Shown here one piece after another: positions 32,066 to 40,578 of a DNA stretch of 64,000 nucleotides. The position numbers were made by a program, and so were the translations under genes. The stretch spans positions 806,001 to 870,000 of the forward strand of contig NZ_JACCBI010000001.1 of NCBI RefSeq assembly GCF_013407835.1, given 5' to 3'. The notes below the pieces were generated by a model. That model saw only the letters and a program-made list of their open reading frames with translations, was not told the origin of the DNA and ran no database searches. Positions within the stretch are counted from its first letter, which is position 1. Every line of letters begins with the position of its first letter. The stretch is from Agromyces atrinae. Lineage in GTDB: Bacteria; Actinomycetota; Actinomycetes; Actinomycetales; Microbacteriaceae.

Positions 32066-33205
32066 TCAGACCGTTTCCGCGCGCTTCTGCCGCGCCGGTC
32101 GAGCCGGCTCGTTCGGACCGTTCCAGACCTTCACGATGCCCCACGCGACAGCCGTGATCGGTACGGCGAGGACCGCTCCGACGATGCCGCCGACGATGGT
32201 TCCTGCGGTCAACGCGAGCAGGATGACGAGCGCGTGCAGACGGAGCGATCGGCCCATGACGATGGGCTGGAGGAAGTTGCCCTCGAGCTGGTTCACACCC
32301 ACGACGATCGCGATGACGATGAGCGCGACGACCGGACCGTTCGCGACGAGGGCGACCAAGGCTGCGAGCACGCCCGCGAGCGTCGCACCCACGATCGGGA
32401 TGAACGCGAGCACGAACACGATGACGGCGAGAGGGAGCGCGAGGGGCACCTGCAGGATCGCCAGACCGACGCCGATGCCGATGGCGTCGACCGCCGCGAC
32501 CGTCGCCGTGCCGCGCACGTAACCGCCGAGGGTGTCGACGGCCTTGGTGCCGATGCGCTTGCCGCGCTCGTACGCCACGCCCTCGAACGGGCGGAGGAGG
32601 AACTCCCAGATGCGCGGGCCGTCCTTCATGAAGAAGAACAGCACGACGACCATGAGCACGAGACCCGTGATGAACGAGGCCGTCGCCGAAACGCCCGCGA
32701 TGGCACCCGAACCGAACTGCGCACTCGTCAGGAAGTCGGTGACCGCGTCGGTCGCGTCCTGGATCTGCTCATCGGTGATCGAGAACGGCAGCCCGAGCAC
32801 GAAATCGCGCAACTGGTCGATGCCCTCGGCTGCGCTGTCGAAGAGCTCGCTCCACTGCGACCGAACTGCCTGGACGATGAGGAAGACGAGCCCGCTCAGC
32901 ACGACGATGATCGCGATGAGCGCGAGCCACGTCGCGAGGATCGACGGCACGCCCTTCCCGCGTACCCACGAGAGCACGGGGTGGATCGCGGAGGCGAGGA
33001 TGAGGGCGATCATGACGGGGATGATGACGAGGCTCAGCTGCGTCATCCCCCACACGAAGATCGCGACGACCGCAAGGACGGCGAGGATCTGGACGGCGCG
33101 GGTAGCGAGCCGGCCGGGACCATCGGTCCAGAGCGCACTCGCCGAGCGGGTGACCGGCTTCGCCTCGGGGGTCGGGCGGGGTGCGGGTCGGCGGAACAGG
33201 CTCAC
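32066..33205 (-). CDS. AI-2E family transporter
   Basis: A 379-residue membrane protein of the AI-2E/PerM family, with about eight hydrophobic segments and the usual split into two N-terminal helices, a soluble stretch (about 100-175) and a C-terminal bundle. Conserved sequence features include FFFMKDGPRIWEFLLRP and QLEGNFLQPIVMGRSLRLHALVILLAL (C-terminal third, only partly quoted here as family-typical). Members transport diverse small solutes or Na+/H+; the substrate here is unknown. GTG start at 33205. Confidence 0.88.
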   Translation of the reverse strand: MSLFRRPAPRPTPEAKPVTRSASALWTDGPGRLATRAVQILAVLAVVAIFVWGMTQLSLVIIPVMIALILASAIHPVLSWVRGKGVPSILATWLALIAIIVVLSGLVFLIVQAVRSQWSELFDSAAEGIDQLRDFVLGLPFSITDEQIQDATDAVTDFLTSAQFGSGAIAGVSATASFITGLVLMVVVLFFFMKDGPRIWEFLLRPFEGVAYERGKRIGTKAVDTLGGYVRGTATVAAVDAIGIGVGLAILQVPLALPLAVIVFVLAFIPIVGATLAGVLAALVALVANGPVVALIVIAIVVGVNQLEGNFLQPIVMGRSLRLHALVILLALTAGTIVGGIVGAVLAVPITAVAWGIVKVWNGPNEPARPARQKRAETV

Positions 33206-33303
33206 GGGATCTCCTCTTGATCGTGCGCCTAGCCTGTCATCCGTTTCGCGGCTCGCGCGACCGACCGGCCGGGCTGCCGCCGGATCGGCAAGGATGGGGA
33301 ACC

Positions 33304-34704
33304 ATGACCGACTCTGCGACGTCCGCGCTCCTTCCCCTCGCCTTCGGAGAGCCGGGAGAGTTCCGCGAGTTCACCGTCGGCCAGGTGCTGAGCGGGCGGA
33401 AGACCGGATCGACGAACCTCCGGATCGCGTACCGGATGTCGGGTACCCCCATTCCCGTCGAGGGCGAACGACGGGTGCTCGTCGACTCCACGAACCGGCC
33501 CGTCGCCGTCATCCGCTACACGCGGGTCGAACTGACGAGCTCGGACGACATCACCGAGGACCTCATCGTCCACGAAGCCTCGTCGATAGCGCAGTGGCGT
33601 GCCGCGCATGCGGACTACTGGTCGAGTCTCGTTCCCGCGATCCGCGAGTTCACGGGCGACGACGAGTGGACGCTCGGCACGGCGGAACCCGCGATCGCGA
33701 CGGCTTTCGAGGTCGTCGAGCGTCTCGAACCTTCGCCGTCGATCGCGTTCATCGGCGCCGGGTTCCACGCGTCCCGCAATCTGTTGCCGGCCGCGGTCAT
33801 CGCCGGTGTGCGCATCGACGCGATCGCGACGCGCGACATCGATCGCTCTCGCGCTGCGCTCCGCCGCTTCGGCTCCGACGGCGTTCCCTACGGCGACGCG
33901 GAGGAGCTTCTCGAGAACCCCGCCGTCGGACGCGTGGCCGTCGTCGCCCAGCCCGCCGATCAGCCCGAGCTCGTGCACGCCGCGATCGCCCACGGCGCCG
34001 CCGTGTTCGTCGACAAGCCGCTCGGCACCTCGGTGGACGAGGCCCGGTCGATCGCCGCGGCAGCCGAACGTGCGGGCGTCGAGGTCGTCGTGGGATTCAT
34101 GAAGCGGCACGCTCCGTCGTACCGGCGTCTTCGCGCGCTCATCGGTGACGGCGCGCTCGGAGACGTGCGCTCCTTCCAGCTGACGTTCGGCTGCGACAGC
34201 ACGGCGTTCTGCCGGACCGAGGCGGACTTCGTTCACCTCGCGGCGATCCATGTCATCGATCTCGTGCGGCACCTCTTCGGCGAGGTCGTCGACGTCACGA
34301 CTCACTCGAACTCGACCGGCCCGGAGGTGGCCCTCGCCGTCGCCCTGCGATTCGAGTCGGGCGTCGTCGGCTCGCTCGACCTCGTCGGGCTGCCCTCCTA
34401 CTCGAGCGAGACCGAAGTGCTGCGAGTGGTCGGCACGCGCGGCATCGCAACCGTGCGGGATGTCGGCGAGCTGACGCTTCATCGCACGGGGACGGCTGCG
34501 CCGTCGTGGACGGATCTCACCGAGACGACGAGCGTCCACCGGACCGTCGAGAGCGCGATGTCGGGCGTCGAGCGCGACCTCTTCGTACGCGGCTTCGTCG
34601 ACCAGATGCGGGCGTTCGCCGCGGGCGACCTCACGCACGCGAGCACCGCGGCCGACAACGTGCACACGATGGAACTGTGCGCCCGCATCATCGGTCACGA
34701 GTGA
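33304..34704 (+). CDS. ASCH domain fused to Gfo/Idh/MocA oxidoreductase
   Basis: A 466-residue two-domain protein. Residues about 8-142 form an ASCH domain of the YhfF type (LAFGEPGEF, VLSGRKTGST at 28-37, ending FEVVERL), a fold that binds RNA or modified nucleosides. Residues 145-466 are a Gfo/Idh/MocA oxidoreductase: Rossmann motif IAFIGAGFHASRN at 147-159, VFVDKPLG in place of the usual EKP loop, and a C-terminal beta-sheet substrate domain (HVIDLVRHLFG). The two domains are normally separate genes. ATG at 33304 has AAGGATGGGGA upstream and gives a full ASCH N-terminus. Substrate and role are not predictable. Confidence 0.85.
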   Translation: MTDSATSALLPLAFGEPGEFREFTVGQVLSGRKTGSTNLRIAYRMSGTPIPVEGERRVLVDSTNRPVAVIRYTRVELTSSDDITEDLIVHEASSIAQWRAAHADYWSSLVPAIREFTGDDEWTLGTAEPAIATAFEVVERLEPSPSIAFIGAGFHASRNLLPAAVIAGVRIDAIATRDIDRSRAALRRFGSDGVPYGDAEELLENPAVGRVAVVAQPADQPELVHAAIAHGAAVFVDKPLGTSVDEARSIAAAAERAGVEVVVGFMKRHAPSYRRLRALIGDGALGDVRSFQLTFGCDSTAFCRTEADFVHLAAIHVIDLVRHLFGEVVDVTTHSNSTGPEVALAVALRFESGVVGSLDLVGLPSYSSETEVLRVVGTRGIATVRDVGELTLHRTGTAAPSWTDLTETTSVHRTVESAMSGVERDLFVRGFVDQMRAFAAGDLTHASTAADNVHTMELCARIIGHE

Positions 34705-34711
34705 CGAGCGG

Positions 34712-35287
34712 TCAGAGCAGGGCCTTCGCCGCCGCTCGCGCGACCCACGACCGATAGAGCTGCCACGGGTCGTCGACGCCGTCGCGGAGCGCGTCGATGT
34801 GGTGCGTGAGCGCGACGTGCTCCTCGAACCATTCCGTTCGCGGAATACGATGCGCCGCGAACTCGGAGTGCCGGCGCGCTTCGAGTTCGCGGCCGCCCCG
34901 TTCGAAGGCGAGGACCTCGTCGTGCGGCAGCTGGGCGATGCGTGCCCGGGGCCCGGCGCTCGTGCCGATCTTGATGCGGTCGGCGTAGCGCACGTAGTAG
35001 ACGACCTCGACGCGCGGTGGAGCCTGCACGTCGTCGGGGGCATCGCCGAATCGCCACTCGCACTCGGCGCAGACCCAGCCCGAGGGGTAGTGCACCCCGA
35101 TACGGCAGCCGCACCACGCGCAGGGCGCGGGGAGCAGATCGGTCTCACCGACGGCCCCCGCGACGCCGTCGTAGATGACGACGAGGTGGCGGGCGCACAC
35201 GTTGAGGGCCGCCTCGGCGGGCACCGGTCGGCCGCACGGCGCGGCATCGCCCTCGACGATGCCGCAGACACGCGCCACGACGGTCAC
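34712..35287 (-). CDS. Zinc-ribbon plus GIY-YIG/Mug113-like protein
   Basis: A 191-residue protein. The N-terminal half holds cysteine pairs typical of a zinc ribbon (CAWCGC and CAEC about 20 residues apart). The C-terminal half resembles T5orf172/GIY-YIG-type domains: VYYVRYADRIKIGTS (the YxxK-G strand), RIAQLP and the acidic helix ELEARRHSEF..TEWFE. Such proteins are seen in actinobacterial chromosomes and phages but their activity is untested. The start is uncertain: GTG at 35287 is chosen; an upstream GTG (35329) would add 14 residues. Convergent with the preceding gene, 7 bases apart. Confidence 0.68.
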   Translation of the reverse strand: MTVVARVCGIVEGDAAPCGRPVPAEAALNVCARHLVVIYDGVAGAVGETDLLPAPCAWCGCRIGVHYPSGWVCAECEWRFGDAPDDVQAPPRVEVVYYVRYADRIKIGTSAGPRARIAQLPHDEVLAFERGGRELEARRHSEFAAHRIPRTEWFEEHVALTHHIDALRDGVDDPWQLYRSWVARAAAKALL

Positions 35288-35375
35288 GACGCGGTTCCGG
35301 CAGGAGACATGACAGCACGATAGGCGCACTCACCGACATCCGTTCTAGTCTCAGAAGTCCGACGAGAGGAACGCC

Positions 35376-36908
35376 ATGGCAGCGGAGACGGCAGCGCGGA
35401 GAATCGATCTTCCGGCGGGGACGATCGAGGGTCGTGCCGCCGATGGTGTCGCGGTGTTCCGGGGCGTGCCATACGCCGCCGCACCGTTCGGCGAGAATCG
35501 CTTCCGCGCTCCGCAACCGGTCGAGCCGTGGGACGGCATCCGCGACGCGACGGTCTTCGGCGCGACGTCGCCGCAGACCCCATACCCCGGCCCGCTGGGC
35601 GCCATCCTGCCGACGAGCGAGATCGCTGGCACCGACATCCTGAACCTCGCCGTGTGGGCGCCCGACGAGGACCCGGCCGGAAGCCATCCCGTCTTCGTGT
35701 GGATTCACGGCGGAGGCCTCACGCGCGGAGCCAACTCGCTCGACGCCTACGACGGCTCGCGATTCGCGGAGCAGGGCGTCGTCGTCGTCGCGGTCAACTA
35801 CCGCCTCGGCGCCGAGGGCTTCTCGGTGCTCGACGACGCTCCACGCAATCTCGGGCTCGCCGACCTCCGCGCCGCCCTCGAGTGGGTGCGGGAGAACATC
35901 GCAGCGTTCGGCGGCGACCCAGCCGACGTCACGGTCGGCGGTCAGTCGGCGGGAGGGGCTCTGACCGCGGCGCTGCTCGCGATGCCCGACGCGGAGACGT
36001 TGTTCGCGCGTACCATCGTGCAGAGCGGTCCCCTCGACGCTCAGCCCGAGAGCGAAGCGCGACGCGTGACCGACGCCATGGCGAAGCACCTGGGGATCGC
36101 GGCGACGCGCGAGGCCTTCGCCGCCGTCACGCCCGAGCGGCTGCTCGAGGCCCAGGAGCACGTGCTCGCCGGGGGCAGTCCGCTCACCTCCGGGCCCTCC
36201 TTCACGCTCACGATCGGCGGCGAACTCGTACCCGAGAACCCGCGCGATGCGCTGCGTTCCGGGGTGTCGGCGAACCTGCCCTTGCTCATCGGTACGACGA
36301 CCGAGGAGTACCGCCTGTGGTTCGTGCCCACGGGTCGGCTGCGGAAGATCTCGAAACTCATGCTCCTCGGCGCACGGGTCGCGAAGCGCATGCCGAGCTC
36401 GCTCGTCGCGACGTTCCGCGACGCGCGTCCCGGAGCGCGCCCGGGCGAGATCCTCGGCGCGATCGTCACCGAGCTCATCCTCCGCGCCCCAGCCCAGGAT
36501 GTCGCGGACGGGCGCCTGACTGAGGGTGCCGCGACGTGGATCTTCGAATTCGCCTGGCGCAGCCCGGTCGAGAGCGCCGACGGCGATGTGCTCGGGGCAG
36601 CGCACGCGGTCGAGATCCCCTTCGTCTTCGACAACGCCGAGACGACGGATGCCGCCCCGCTCGTCGGCGAGGCTCCCCCGCGTTCGCTCGCGCGCTCGAT
36701 GCACGCGTCGTGGCTGACCTTCATCCGGTCGGGTCGCGCCGACTGGACGGAGTGGGATGCCACGCGGCCCGTCCGCGTCTTCGACGGGGCGGATGACCCG
36801 ATCGCGCTCGCGCCTCGCGATGACGAACGACGCGCGCTGCTCGAGTGGGAGGCCGGCCGGCGCGCTGCCTCCGGTACCTCCCGCGGTGCCGCGGAGGTGC
36901 CCGCGTAG
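35376..36908 (+). CDS. Type B carboxylesterase
   Basis: Alpha/beta-hydrolase of the carboxylesterase type B family, 510 residues, no signal peptide. The oxyanion loop WIHGGGL lies near residue 110, the nucleophile is Ser191 in GGQSAGG, and the N-terminal block VFRGVPYAAAPFGENRFRAPQP is typical. ATG at 35376 with GAGAGGAACGCC upstream. Substrate cannot be read from sequence; related enzymes hydrolyse p-nitrophenyl and pyrethroid-type esters. Confidence 0.92.
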   Translation: MAAETAARRIDLPAGTIEGRAADGVAVFRGVPYAAAPFGENRFRAPQPVEPWDGIRDATVFGATSPQTPYPGPLGAILPTSEIAGTDILNLAVWAPDEDPAGSHPVFVWIHGGGLTRGANSLDAYDGSRFAEQGVVVVAVNYRLGAEGFSVLDDAPRNLGLADLRAALEWVRENIAAFGGDPADVTVGGQSAGGALTAALLAMPDAETLFARTIVQSGPLDAQPESEARRVTDAMAKHLGIAATREAFAAVTPERLLEAQEHVLAGGSPLTSGPSFTLTIGGELVPENPRDALRSGVSANLPLLIGTTTEEYRLWFVPTGRLRKISKLMLLGARVAKRMPSSLVATFRDARPGARPGEILGAIVTELILRAPAQDVADGRLTEGAATWIFEFAWRSPVESADGDVLGAAHAVEIPFVFDNAETTDAAPLVGEAPPRSLARSMHASWLTFIRSGRADWTEWDATRPVRVFDGADDPIALAPRDDERRALLEWEAGRRAASGTSRGAAEVPA

Positions 36909-36981
36909 TCTGGAGTGACTCCGTCGACGCCCGCCCCTGCGGCCGCCGAGTGTGCGTCGGCCTCACGAGAGAAGAGGAACG

Positions 36982-37527
36982 ATGGCACGCCTGATCTACT
37001 CGGCCACCATGTCGCTCGACGGTTTCATCGCCGGATCGGGTGGCGACATGTCGTGGCTCACTCCTTTTGCGGAGCAGAACGACCTCGCCGATCGACTCAT
37101 GAACGAGACCGGAGCGCTGCTCGTCGGAGCGCGGACCTACGGGGGCGACGACCCCAATGCGGGAGACCCGGAGCACGAGGGAGCGTTCGGCGGCCAGTGG
37201 CACGGGCCGCAGTACGTGCTCACGCACGCCGCGCCGTCGGACGAGCTTCCCGATGACGTGTTCTTCGGCGACGACCTGCTCGAGATGACGATCGCGGCGA
37301 AGGCGGCGGCCGGAGAGAAGTACGTCAATGTGCTCGGCGCGGATGTCGCACGCCAGTGCATCGAGCACGGAATCCTCGACGAGGTGCTCGTCTTCATCGT
37401 TCCCGTGCTCCTCGGAAGCGGCACGCGTCTCTTCGAGAGCGAGTCGTGCGAGCAGGTGCGTCTCGAGCGCGTGAGCGTGACCGAGAGCCCGCTCTCGACG
37501 GATGTCTGGTACCGGGTCACTCGGTAG
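36982..37527 (+). CDS. RibD/dihydrofolate reductase-like reductase
   Basis: A 181-residue protein of the RibD C-terminal/DHFR-like family (ARLIYSATMSLDGFIAG at 2-18; NVLGADVARQCIEHGILDEVLVFIVPVLLGSG in the second half, in short blocks). These stand-alone reductases use NADPH on unknown pteridine or pyrimidine-like substrates. ATG at 36982 has GAAGAGGAACG upstream; an ATG 30 bases earlier is less likely. It lies 73 bases behind the esterase. Confidence 0.85.
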   Translation: MARLIYSATMSLDGFIAGSGGDMSWLTPFAEQNDLADRLMNETGALLVGARTYGGDDPNAGDPEHEGAFGGQWHGPQYVLTHAAPSDELPDDVFFGDDLLEMTIAAKAAAGEKYVNVLGADVARQCIEHGILDEVLVFIVPVLLGSGTRLFESESCEQVRLERVSVTESPLSTDVWYRVTR

Positions 37528-37530
37528 TAG

Positions 37531-37611
37531 CGGCGCGGGTCGGTATCGGCGCGGGTCGGTATCGGCGCGGGTCGGTCTCGGCGCGGGTCGGTCTCGGCAG
37601 CTCGGTCTCGG
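37531..37611. repeat. Tandem 16-bp repeat
   Basis: Four head-to-tail copies of CGGCGCGGGTCGGTAT (last two copies end TCT instead of TAT), then a decayed 14-base copy and a half copy. It fills the 110-base gap between the DHFR-like gene and the convergent HNH gene. No gene is present. It may be a recent slippage expansion. Confidence 0.85.
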
Positions 37612-37637
37612 CCGCTCGTCGCGGGAGCCTACCGACG

Positions 37638-39146
37638 CTAGAAGGGTGGCGGTTCGGTGTCGCTGGTGTACCCGGTGGGGCTGGCCCAGCGGCGGCGGGG
37701 TGGTTTCGGGTCGAGGGTGAGGTTCTCGTCGGGCCAGTCGCGGGTGGCGCGGTCCGAGTCGGGTCCGTCGGAGGGCGCGCTCGACGTGAGGAGGTGCTCG
37801 AGAGCTGCTCGAACGTCGGCGCTCTTCTTCGACTCGGGTGACTGCTCGGGTCTCGTTTCGGGTGCCTGTTCGGGTCTCGGTTCGGGTGGCTGTTCGGGGC
37901 CGAGCCACGTGGTGTGTTTGAGCGTGTGGTCGGGTGGGCAGAGTGGTGCCAGGTTGTCGATGTCGGTTCTGCCGCCGTGGGCCCAGTCGTGGATGTGGTC
38001 GATATCGGAGGTCGCGGCGAGGCTGTTGCATCCGGGTCTGGAGCAGCGTTGGTAGGTGAGGGTCAACCAGTCGCGTTGTGCCTGGCTCGGCCGGTATTGG
38101 GTGCGGTCGAGGTGGAGCGGTTCGGCGGTGATGGGGTCGACGATGAGGCATCGGAATGCGGTCGCGGTGTCGAAGATCTGGCGGGCGGTCTCGGTGCTGA
38201 TCGGTCCGTATCCGTCGATCGTGGCGACATCGAGCCAGGGGTGCTCGGGAAGAGCGCTACCTGTTGTTTCAGTACTCACACGCGCATCACGTACGGGCTT
38301 CTCGAGGAGTCCCGCGATGAGCGGCACGGTGACGAGGACACGCGTCTGCACGGCGGTCGGGGTTCCGGTGCCGGTGAGCCAGGCGGAGAACTGGTCGGCA
38401 CGCAGCTGATCGCGGGTGCGGGTCTCACCGGTAACCCGTGAGGCTTGCTTGGCGGTCGCGTTCAACCGGGTGCGGATCTTGACTCCGTCGAGTGCGGGCA
38501 CCAACGCGTGGAGCCACATCATGCCTTCGGGGGCGTCCTCGAACACGACCCGTCGTTCGGTGAGGGCGCGTCGGTGGCGTTCGGCGAGGGTCGCGGCGCT
38601 GAGCCGGTCGCGCAAGCGCTTCGCGCGAGACCGGAACGAGGCGACGGTGACGCGTCCGGCGATTCCGGCGAGTTCGTCGTCGAAGCGTGCGATGGCGTCG
38701 GCGTCGTCCCACCCGGTGATGGTTTCGACGGCGGCACGCACGATCGGATATGACGTCGCTCCGTCGAGGAACTCGAGCCACAGCTTCGGTAACCGTGCGG
38801 CGAGCGTGTGTGCTTCGGCGGCTTCGTTCACGACGGTCGCTGTCGGAATGAGCAACCGCATCGACAGCTCGGTCGCCGCGGCACGCACCGCCCAGTCACG
38901 CGCTTCAGCACGGGTCATGAGTTCGGGGAGCACGTAGATGTGCGGGTTCTCCTGAGCCATCCGAATCGCCCGGCCAATGGTCGCGAGACGACGGGCCGCG
39001 ACCCGGTTCGCTTCGAAGGCAAACTGCTCGGCGTCGGTCATGACCATGTCGAGGAGCTCGGCCTGCGAGATCGTCACGCCACGAGCGCCAGCAGAACCAT
39101 CAGCACCCTCGGGCACACCGCCCGTCTCATCCGTCGATTCGATCAC
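37638..39146 (-). CDS. DUF222/HNH endonuclease-like protein
   Basis: A 502-residue protein of the actinobacterial 13E12-repeat family. It has an N-terminal DUF222 helical domain (about 25-330) and an HNH nuclease domain near 365-410 with a zinc-binding and catalytic arrangement (CSRPGCNS..DIDHIHDWAHGGRTDIDNLAPLCPPDHTLKH, key residues Cys pairs, DHI and His-His). The C-terminal 90 residues are low-complexity, rich in Pro/Glu and Arg. Members are multi-copy in Microbacteriaceae and thought to spread by intragenomic copying; function is not proven. GTG start at 39146. Confidence 0.88.
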   Translation of the reverse strand: MIESTDETGGVPEGADGSAGARGVTISQAELLDMVMTDAEQFAFEANRVAARRLATIGRAIRMAQENPHIYVLPELMTRAEARDWAVRAAATELSMRLLIPTATVVNEAAEAHTLAARLPKLWLEFLDGATSYPIVRAAVETITGWDDADAIARFDDELAGIAGRVTVASFRSRAKRLRDRLSAATLAERHRRALTERRVVFEDAPEGMMWLHALVPALDGVKIRTRLNATAKQASRVTGETRTRDQLRADQFSAWLTGTGTPTAVQTRVLVTVPLIAGLLEKPVRDARVSTETTGSALPEHPWLDVATIDGYGPISTETARQIFDTATAFRCLIVDPITAEPLHLDRTQYRPSQAQRDWLTLTYQRCSRPGCNSLAATSDIDHIHDWAHGGRTDIDNLAPLCPPDHTLKHTTWLGPEQPPEPRPEQAPETRPEQSPESKKSADVRAALEHLLTSSAPSDGPDSDRATRDWPDENLTLDPKPPRRRWASPTGYTSDTEPPPF

Positions 39147-39259
39147 ATTAGAAGACTAGTTCGAACCACCGACATCCCGCCGGCCTACCGAGCACCTGTG
39201 GACAACTCCGCACATCACCCCGCGACGAGCCATCCGCGGCGAGATGGGAGGATGAGACG

Positions 39260-40177
39260 GTGACGTCTTCAGCTGCGAGCACCCCGCCCTCCTCCCCCGA
39301 TCTCGGCATTCTCTTCGACGTCGACGGGCCGATCGCGAGCCCGGAGACGCGCACCATCGCGATCGAGAGCATCCTCGACGACATCGTCACGCTCACGCGC
39401 ATCGGCGTGCCGATCGCATTCATCACGGGGCGCTCCGACGCGTTCATCCGCGACGCCGTCATCGCGCCGCTCCTCGCTCGCGGGCTCGCCGAGGCGCTCG
39501 ACACCCCCGGCGCACGCATGTTCGGCGTCTATGAGAAGGGCGCGACGTGGTCGACGATCTCGTCCGACGGCCTCGGCGACGTGATCATCGATGAGTCGGT
39601 CGCTCCCCCGGCGGCGCTCGTCGACGAGATCCGCTCTCTCGTCGAGAACGAGTTCTCCGACATCGTCTTCTTCGACGACACGAAGCGCGCGATGATCTCG
39701 GTCGAACAGCGCACGGATGTCAGCAACGACGCGTTCCGCGCACGACGCGACGCCTTCGATGACGCCGCGTACGACGCCGCCATCCGTCACGGCGTCGGCG
39801 TCTCGCACGGCGATCGCCGTCACCCCGACGACTCGGGAGAGACCCCGTTCCGCCTCGACCCGACGATCATCTCGACCGATATCGAGTCGGTGCTGCTCGA
39901 CAAGGACCGGGGTGCGCGCCGTGCCCTCGAGCACTTCCTGTCGCTCGGCGAGGTGCCGAAGCGCTGGCGCACGATCGGCGACTCACGCAGCGACTACAAG
40001 ATGGCCGACGAACTGCACGCGACGGGCTACGACGTCTCGCACGTCGATGTGCGCCCGAGCGACGGCATCCTCGAGAAGCCGTACGACGTGATCGTCGAGG
40101 GCGACCTCATCCACGACGAGGCCGGCGCGGCATTCCTGCGGCACTGGGTGACCGAGCTCGAGCGCACGACGGCCTGA
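39260..40177 (+). CDS. HAD-family hydrolase
   Basis: A 305-residue haloacid dehalogenase-type phosphatase. Motif I is LFDVDGPIA (residues about 18-26, nucleophile Asp), motif II FITGRS near 55, and motif IV IGDSRSDYKMAD near 248-259. A cap-like insert lies in between. It is of the trehalose-phosphatase/sucrose-phosphatase-like size, but no substrate motif is diagnostic. GTG start with GGGAGGATGAGACG upstream. Convergent with the next gene, 19 bases apart. Confidence 0.85.
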   Translation: MTSSAASTPPSSPDLGILFDVDGPIASPETRTIAIESILDDIVTLTRIGVPIAFITGRSDAFIRDAVIAPLLARGLAEALDTPGARMFGVYEKGATWSTISSDGLGDVIIDESVAPPAALVDEIRSLVENEFSDIVFFDDTKRAMISVEQRTDVSNDAFRARRDAFDDAAYDAAIRHGVGVSHGDRRHPDDSGETPFRLDPTIISTDIESVLLDKDRGARRALEHFLSLGEVPKRWRTIGDSRSDYKMADELHATGYDVSHVDVRPSDGILEKPYDVIVEGDLIHDEAGAAFLRHWVTELERTTA

Positions 40178-40196
40178 GGCACGCCGCAGCCCCCGC

Positions 40197-40547
40197 TCAG
40201 GCGAGGGTCCTCAGCCTCTCATCGACCGGGAACGGCACGGTGTAGTGGAGTCCCGGCATGTCGACGGCACCCCAGTCCTCCTTCTTCACACGCACGACAT
40301 CCGTCGACACCTCGACGATGCGCACGCGCAACCAGCGGCCGTCGTCGAGTCGCAGCTCGTAAGGGTCGGCGAGGTAGCCGATGCCGGTGGCTTCGAGCAT
40401 CTCCTCGGCGTCGAGCCACTCGAGAGGCGGTGTGCGCGGGCGCCCGAGGAGGTCGATGACGACGAATCCCTCACCGTCGGGGAGCATCCAGCCGAGCATC
40501 TCGCCGTCGCCACGGCGGTGCGCTATCCAATCGGGGTGAGCAGGCAT
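40197..40547 (-). CDS. Conserved actinobacterial hypothetical protein
   Basis: A 116-residue soluble protein starting MPAHPDWIAHRRGDGEMLGWM and containing LDDGRWLRVRIVEVSTDVVRVKKEDWG. It belongs to a small conserved family of Microbacteriaceae and relatives with no known function. The ATG at 40547 gives the family N-terminus; an upstream in-frame start would add 10 residues without similarity. It follows the encapsulin gene by 31 bases and may be in its transcript. Confidence 0.78.
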   Translation of the reverse strand: MPAHPDWIAHRRGDGEMLGWMLPDGEGFVVIDLLGRPRTPPLEWLDAEEMLEATGIGYLADPYELRLDDGRWLRVRIVEVSTDVVRVKKEDWGAVDMPGLHYTVPFPVDERLRTLA

Positions 40548-40578
40548 GGCTCCCACGGTAGGCGACGCCGGCCGCACG

